From contig JANCIK010000009.1 of NCBI GenBank assembly GCA_028532985.1, forward strand, positions 558,001-622,000: 64,000 nt of DNA, given 5' to 3'. Under the pieces are notes generated by a model. The model was not told the DNA's origin. It worked only from the letters and a program-made list of their open reading frames with translations, and ran no database searches. Positions 59,433-64,000 of the stretch are shown piece by piece. This stretch comes from Stropharia rugosoannulata (taxonomy: Eukaryota; Basidiomycota; Agaricomycetes; Agaricales; Strophariaceae). How positions within the stretch are numbered: the stretch's first letter is position 1; each line of letters begins with the position of its first letter. The position numbers were made by a program, and so were the translations under genes.

Positions 59433-60570
59433 TGTAAAAGAATGTAAGGGTTCAAGGAATGTAGAATCTGTGACACGGCCGAGAATAAGATGGGCGTAGT
59501 TTTGGGTTATGGTGCATCAGCATTGTCCTTGGTCATTTTATACAGAGCATTGCAGAGCCAAGTAAGGTGAGTGTATGCTCGCTACGGGCACTCAGCATCG
59601 TTACTTGAGATGTTACCAGAGCGACATCACGAACAGAGACAAATTCGGAAGCAATAGGCCTACGCAGCGCATACGGAGATTTGGAGGGATTTGGCAAAAT
59701 ATACGGATTTTAAAAGACTTGACCTGTAGCTTCGTAGAGCGGAGATGTATATCCTCGGGTGTATAAGAGTATGGCGAGGATCGCGGTCGAGATATATGTG
59801 TTGCCATCATCAGTGGTGAAAGTCCTGAGCATCTGGGAGGCTTGCTATGGCCGGTCGGTCAATGACGAGCACATATATACGTATACTCATGTATGCCCAT
59901 ATGCCGACTGCAACGACGGTGCTGATGTGATGTACGGGGAAAACTTGTTCTCTTTATGTGCGATAGCTCGGCGTATGAGAGTAAACAATCACGTCACTTC
60001 CATGAAATTGCATGGCCTTGCTACTCGAGCGAATTTCAGGCCGGCTTTGGACACTAAAGAAGTCATAGAAAAGCTCTGATTTCAACATGAGAAGTATGCA
60101 ACATACGAGGAACATTGTTCCGCGCCACAGGCAAACGAATGATACATAAGTCGTCGGAAGTCCGTTGTACTAAGGACACGAGAGAGAGATGTGCTGCATG
60201 GGTCATCAAGGCATATTCTCCATGAGAGGTTCATGTTATCCACTCGCATTTATGTACGAGCACTCAGTAGAATCTGGATCTTGACAACAGCGCAATGGTT
60301 TGGAAAACAAATGATGTCGATGAGTTTATGAACGCCGGGCGTCGCGACGCCACGGTTGCCGCATGGTCGTGAGTAAATTTGTCAGCCACCACTGAAATAA
60401 AGGTGTGCACACAAGTTCTTCTGTTATTGTACTTGCCTTGCACCCGTGCGCCACGGCCAATCCCTTCTCGTCATACCACCTCTAAGTTCTAACAACCCTT
60501 GTTTCAACTATACAATGTCTTGTTGTCCTCCTAAGATAGCTCTATCAACTTATGCTGCCTTCTAAGTCCT
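59433..60570. other. Intergenic, no gene seen
   Basis: Short chance frames only. Confidence 0.4.
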
Positions 60571-62834
60571 ATGTTTTCTATTCCATCGTTACCACAGTGG
60601 CGAACCCAAATTCAAAAAGCGTTCACATCATCCGTCATCCCTGATGGTGGTACTTGTGAGTGCTATAAAAGTTCCCATGAAATGTTATCTGCTTCTTATC
60701 TTCAAGTTTTTCCCCCTGTGATGGCTGCCAGTTCAAACAATCCGGTCGCCATGTCCAGTATGCAACGGCCGGTTCACCTTAGGACTGCTTCTTGTACGTT
60801 TTGTCTTTCTTGCTGTGCATATTTACCGGAACTGAGAGTGAACCAGTCGCAGCTAAACCTTTTGTTCGCCTCCGTAAGGAGACAGTCTCGTCCGCATTTA
60901 ACAACCCAAATGGCGTTTCAGCCAACACCAAATTCACGAAGCTACTCAATAAAGCAATCGAGGGAATCACAACTTGGGCGCAGCGTAAAGATACGTCGGA
61001 AGGATCTCTTATGTGGCTAGATGGGGAAGCTGGGTTTGGGAAGACTCGGGTGGCACGGGAGGTTGCGGCGAGGTGCAAAGACATCCATATCCTTGCGGGC
61101 GCGTTCTTTTTCTGCTGCTCTGATACGAAACGGGATAATAGCATCAAGTTCATCTCGACTTTAGCTTATCAAGCCGCCATCAATATTCCTGGCTGCCGTC
61201 CGTACATCGAAGCTGCTGTAGAAGCAGACCAATCGATATTTCGCCAGTCACTATACTTCCAACTTGTCCATCTCATCATTGAACCCCTCACCCAGTTCAT
61301 AAAGGATCACGGAACCGCAGGTATTAGCTATGCTATTATTGTCGACGCTTTGGATGAATGTCGAAACACTCGCTTTCAGGCGTCTATCTTGAATGCCATT
61401 ATCAGTGTCACTCAAACGGAAAGGCTGCCTGTCCGGTTTATCGTAACGAGCCGCCCAGAGAGTCATATCATTTCCACCTTCGACTTCGCCAATCATCCAT
61501 TCTCCGGAACAGTGCATTATTCCCTTGTTCACAGCACCGGTAAAGAGCCCGTGACAAAAGCGACTCCCCCATCGTCGCCAGTCCCCGATATCTGCTTTGC
61601 TAACTGGATCTGGACATGGGAAACTCCTCATAGCGATCCTCCTGTGGGTCACCGACCTTTCCGCAAGACAATCACGATTCCAAATGGACACTTCGTTGAC
61701 TCTTTGGTTGTCGATATACTAGCTGACGACATATTTGCGTTGTACGTCAATGGAAGAGTTGTCGGTTCAGGTCTCCAGTGGACTATAGGGCATCGGTGGT
61801 GCATCACCTTCCCTCGCACCAGCAAAGTTCTGATCGCCGTCTGCGCTTCAAACCACCCCAGGTTCAAAAGCGCTGCAGGCCTCATTGCTTCATGTGTCCT
61901 ATGGGATAGCACGAACTTCACCGGCGTGACCTACTACACCGTAAAGACAGACGACTCCTGGAAATCGCTTGATACACATGCGCCGTTCGGCTTTGAGCGC
62001 CTGTCGTTCGATGATAGCGACTGGAACCTTGCTCGTGTTGAAGGACGGTTCTCTTCACCTCCCTGGTTCGCGTCCTCTATCACTATGCCCACAGCAGTGG
62101 AGCCACCTAGGACGGGCTTTACAGACGTACCGGATCTCCCTGACGCTCCTCCAGCGCCGTCGGCAGTCCCTGGCTCTTTTATTGACCATATATCTTCTAG
62201 CATCCAATCGAATGTACACACCCCGGATCTTTCATTAGCTGAATAGATATGGACCCATGAACACCCGTACGACAACCCACCCATTGGGCCCCGCCGCTTC
62301 CGCAAGACCGTTGTTCTCCCCGCAGGGAAGTACGCCGACTCGCTCATCATTGATATCACATGCGACGATATCCATACTCTGTACGTCAACGGGAAGGTCC
62401 TGGGGTACGGGCTGCACTGGTCCCATGCGCGGCGCTGGTTGATCACATTCCCCCGAACGCAGAGTCTAGTGTTTGCGGTCTGCGCCTCGAACGATCCCAT
62501 TGGGCGATCATATGCTGGCTTGCTCGCGTCGGCCGTGGTGTGGGACAGCATCAACGTCGACGCGGGTTGCCACGGAGTCAACACAGACGGAAGCTGGGTC
62601 TACGGCGGGTCCTCGTCTTGGAACGGTTTCGCCGAGCCCGAGTTTGAAGAGGACGACTGGAAAAAGGCTAGAGTACAGGGAAGGTACGGCGTTGGTCCTT
62701 GGGGACATATAAAAAAGCCCACTGTTATCAGTCCGATTACGGAGGGATGGAAAGGCATCGCTGGTTTGCCTGACCCCCCGAGAGCACCTTTAGCATCCAT
62801 TGGATATGGAGCGAGTTATACAGTGTTTTTGTAG
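60571..62834 (+). pseudogene. NACHT NTPase fused to two lectin-like beta-sandwich repeats; TAG between the repeats
   Basis: STAND-type protein. A likely first exon at 60571 (MFSIPSLPQWRTQIQKAFTS) splices through a short exon to the main exon at about 60,834. Walker A is WLDGEAGFGKTRVARE and Walker B is YAIIVDALDECR, followed by RFIVTSRPESHI, a compact NACHT. No ankyrin, WD40 or TPR repeats follow. Instead there are two copies of a domain of about 150 residues: WIWTWETPHSDPPVGHRPFR...LYVNGRVVGSG...FDDSDWNLARVEG, and IWTHEHPYDNPPIGPRRFRK...LYVNGKVLGYG...WKKARVQGRYGVGPWG. The second repeat is in the same frame but is preceded by TAG (62244-62246) exactly where repeat 1 has Trp (TGG). The second repeat ends at 62834. 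The repeats look like galactose-binding-type jelly rolls of secreted mushroom proteins. With the TAG, a one-repeat protein is still possible. Confidence 0.75.
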
Positions 62835-62904
62835 TACGGCTGCGGTATTCTACATTTACTAAACAATTTCAACTAGACGCGTATCCGGGAGATGGTATTG
62901 GCCT

Positions 62905-63049
62905 TCAAAAAGAATAATGACCACAGCGCTCCAGAATCACTTTGTACTGGCTTGCTTCCAAGTAAGGCACCAGATAGTCAATCAGCTGACGGCGGGCGCG
63001 TTCGTTCCCAATATCCTTCGCAGTTAGTTTCTTTACTCTTGGGGGCCAT
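62905..63049 (-). pseudogene. Short conserved-looking coding relic
   Basis: Starts MAPKSK at 63049. Skipping one A (AGTAAAGAAACT) gives a tidy charged helix: KKLTAKDIGNERARRQLIDY, then LVPYLEASQYKVILERCGHY and SF before a stop. The smoothness suggests a real small protein broken by a one-base insertion, but the family is not recognised. Confidence 0.3.
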
Positions 63050-63637
63050 GATCAAGAGCATGGATCGCATTTTAGCTCCTTTGACATGCAAGGCTTTTGG
63101 GCTTATGATACTTGGATGAGAAACTTGTACGAAGGCTGAACACTTGCTTTTACTACTGGGACTAGTGAGTGCACTGATGGTTTCTTGCCCTAGAGGCAGC
63201 CTACGCACCACACCTGTTAAATTATCTCTCCCGATGACACACAAGGGATGCACTACTCCAGCAAGGAATAAACCATCAATGCATCACTATTAGTATGAAC
63301 TCATTCACCAGGGCCACCATGATGGCTTCAGATAATGCGAGCACGCCTACCCAGAACGTCTTACAGATTACTCTGTGAATCTATATCCAAAGAAATTCGT
63401 CCCGTCAATCCTTCCATACGCATATAGAGTATGCATATGGAATGGCCATAAACTCACATTGGCGTAGGCTACTGGCCATCTTGCCGGTAGGTCATGCACA
63501 ATAACCGTTGTCATAAAGTGTATTTGGGATTCCGTGGCCAATTTGGGATATTTCGGATTGAGTGGCTTGCACTTTGCTAGTAAGAGGTATAAGTTCTGTC
63601 GTCCTCGCGCGGCTCCCTCTGAATTAACTACACAACC
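63050..63637. other. Intergenic, no gene seen
   Basis: No gene, RNA or repeat recognised. Confidence 0.4.
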
Positions 63638-64000
63638 ATGACAACCTTGCCATCTATTGGAGAACTTCTACAGTCCCCTACCAATTCATTATCCGCTGAG
63701 TAGGAAACAATTAATGTTTCGCTATTTCAATTATGCTAACTATTCTCTGCACCAGACACCAGAGTATTTGCCCGTACCATGGAATTAAACTCCCAACTCG
63801 ACGCAAACCTCCTCCAACCCTTAAACCCCTGCCTAATATCTTCACGCACACGTTTATGGATCAAACGTTATATATCGGCATCGAATACCTTCCAATCCCC
63901 CCGCTAGATTCATCACAAAAGCCTCGCTCATTTTCCCAGTTGGAAGCACGGCTTCAATCCCCACGCCCCCCTTTCCGTCATTGGTACAAATGCTACCTCT
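63638..64000 (+). CDS. Unknown protein, cut by the right edge
   Basis: Starts MTTLPSIGELLQSPTNSLSA. An intron at about 63,701-63,755 (GTAGGA..CACCAG) then gives HQSICPYHGIKLPTRRKPPP, LPNIFTHTFMDQTLYIGIEY and a stretch open to base 64000. Pro-rich, no domain recognisable in the visible 100 or so residues. Confidence 0.45.

Noticed and set aside
61251..62584. Long minus-strand frames opposite the NACHT-lectin gene
   Set aside because: They mirror conserved plus-strand coding text and have no family resemblance of their own.

Overview
The window is nuclear DNA of a filamentous basidiomycete, most likely an agaricomycete. The evidence is short GT..AG introns (about 48-65 nt) breaking up nearly every gene, and gene families typical of mushrooms: a KDZ transposase with a cysteine-cluster domain, a HET-domain protein, a STAND/NACHT NTPase, a GSTFuA-like glutathione transferase, a siderophore-type MFS carrier and a ULD_2-type ubiquitin-like protein. 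A tRNA-Arg with a canonical intron fits too. No prokaryotic, organellar or CRISPR signal was seen.

Layout. (1) 1-10.7 kb: the right part of a large KDZ transposon. It holds the transposase (minus strand, running off the left edge) and three further genes of unknown function. One compositional signature, the words GCCGA/TCGGC and CGGCCG, is sprinkled through coding and non-coding DNA alike and stops near 10.7 kb. (2) 10.8-12.0 kb: a small non-autonomous element full of AAGTTA/TAACTT words, some of them the palindrome AAGTTAACTT. (3) 12-19 kb: gene-poor C/T-rich repeats around a frameshifted HET gene (15.3-17.3 kb). (4) 19.2-23.7 kb: three paralogous secreted His/Ala-rich helical proteins sharing a signal peptide, an intron position, a dibasic site and a palindromic box just upstream of the ATG. 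(5) 24.7-47.2 kb: a nest of repeats. A two-gene module (A and C genes separated by C/T-rich block B) is amplified with a period of roughly 9 kb. An internally deleted MULE with perfect 58-bp inverted repeats sits in it, together with TA-flanked inverted-repeat elements. Every A or C copy examined is truncated or carries a visible lesion. (6) 47.2-49.6 kb: C/T-rich DNA without a gene. (7) 49.6-64 kb: ordinary gene space. It holds the ULD_2-type protein with a zinc ribbon, a tRNA-Arg(ACG), a siderophore transporter with two iron-type GATA sites upstream, a GST, a secreted beta-sandwich protein, a decayed secreted-protein gene, and a NACHT NTPase fused to two lectin-like beta-sandwich repeats. 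A further gene is cut by the right edge.

Common themes. Several unrelated genes are interrupted by single stop codons that C-to-T changes on one strand or the other would explain (7374, 37315, 40048, 58933, 59080, 62244). This suggests C:G-to-T:A mutation of repeats and their neighbours. The most unusual candidates are the KDZ element with its cargo and word signature, the A/C amplified gene pair, the secreted His/Ala-rich family, and the NACHT-lectin fusion. All splice models were read by eye from frame continuity and GT/AG sites and have not been tested against transcripts.
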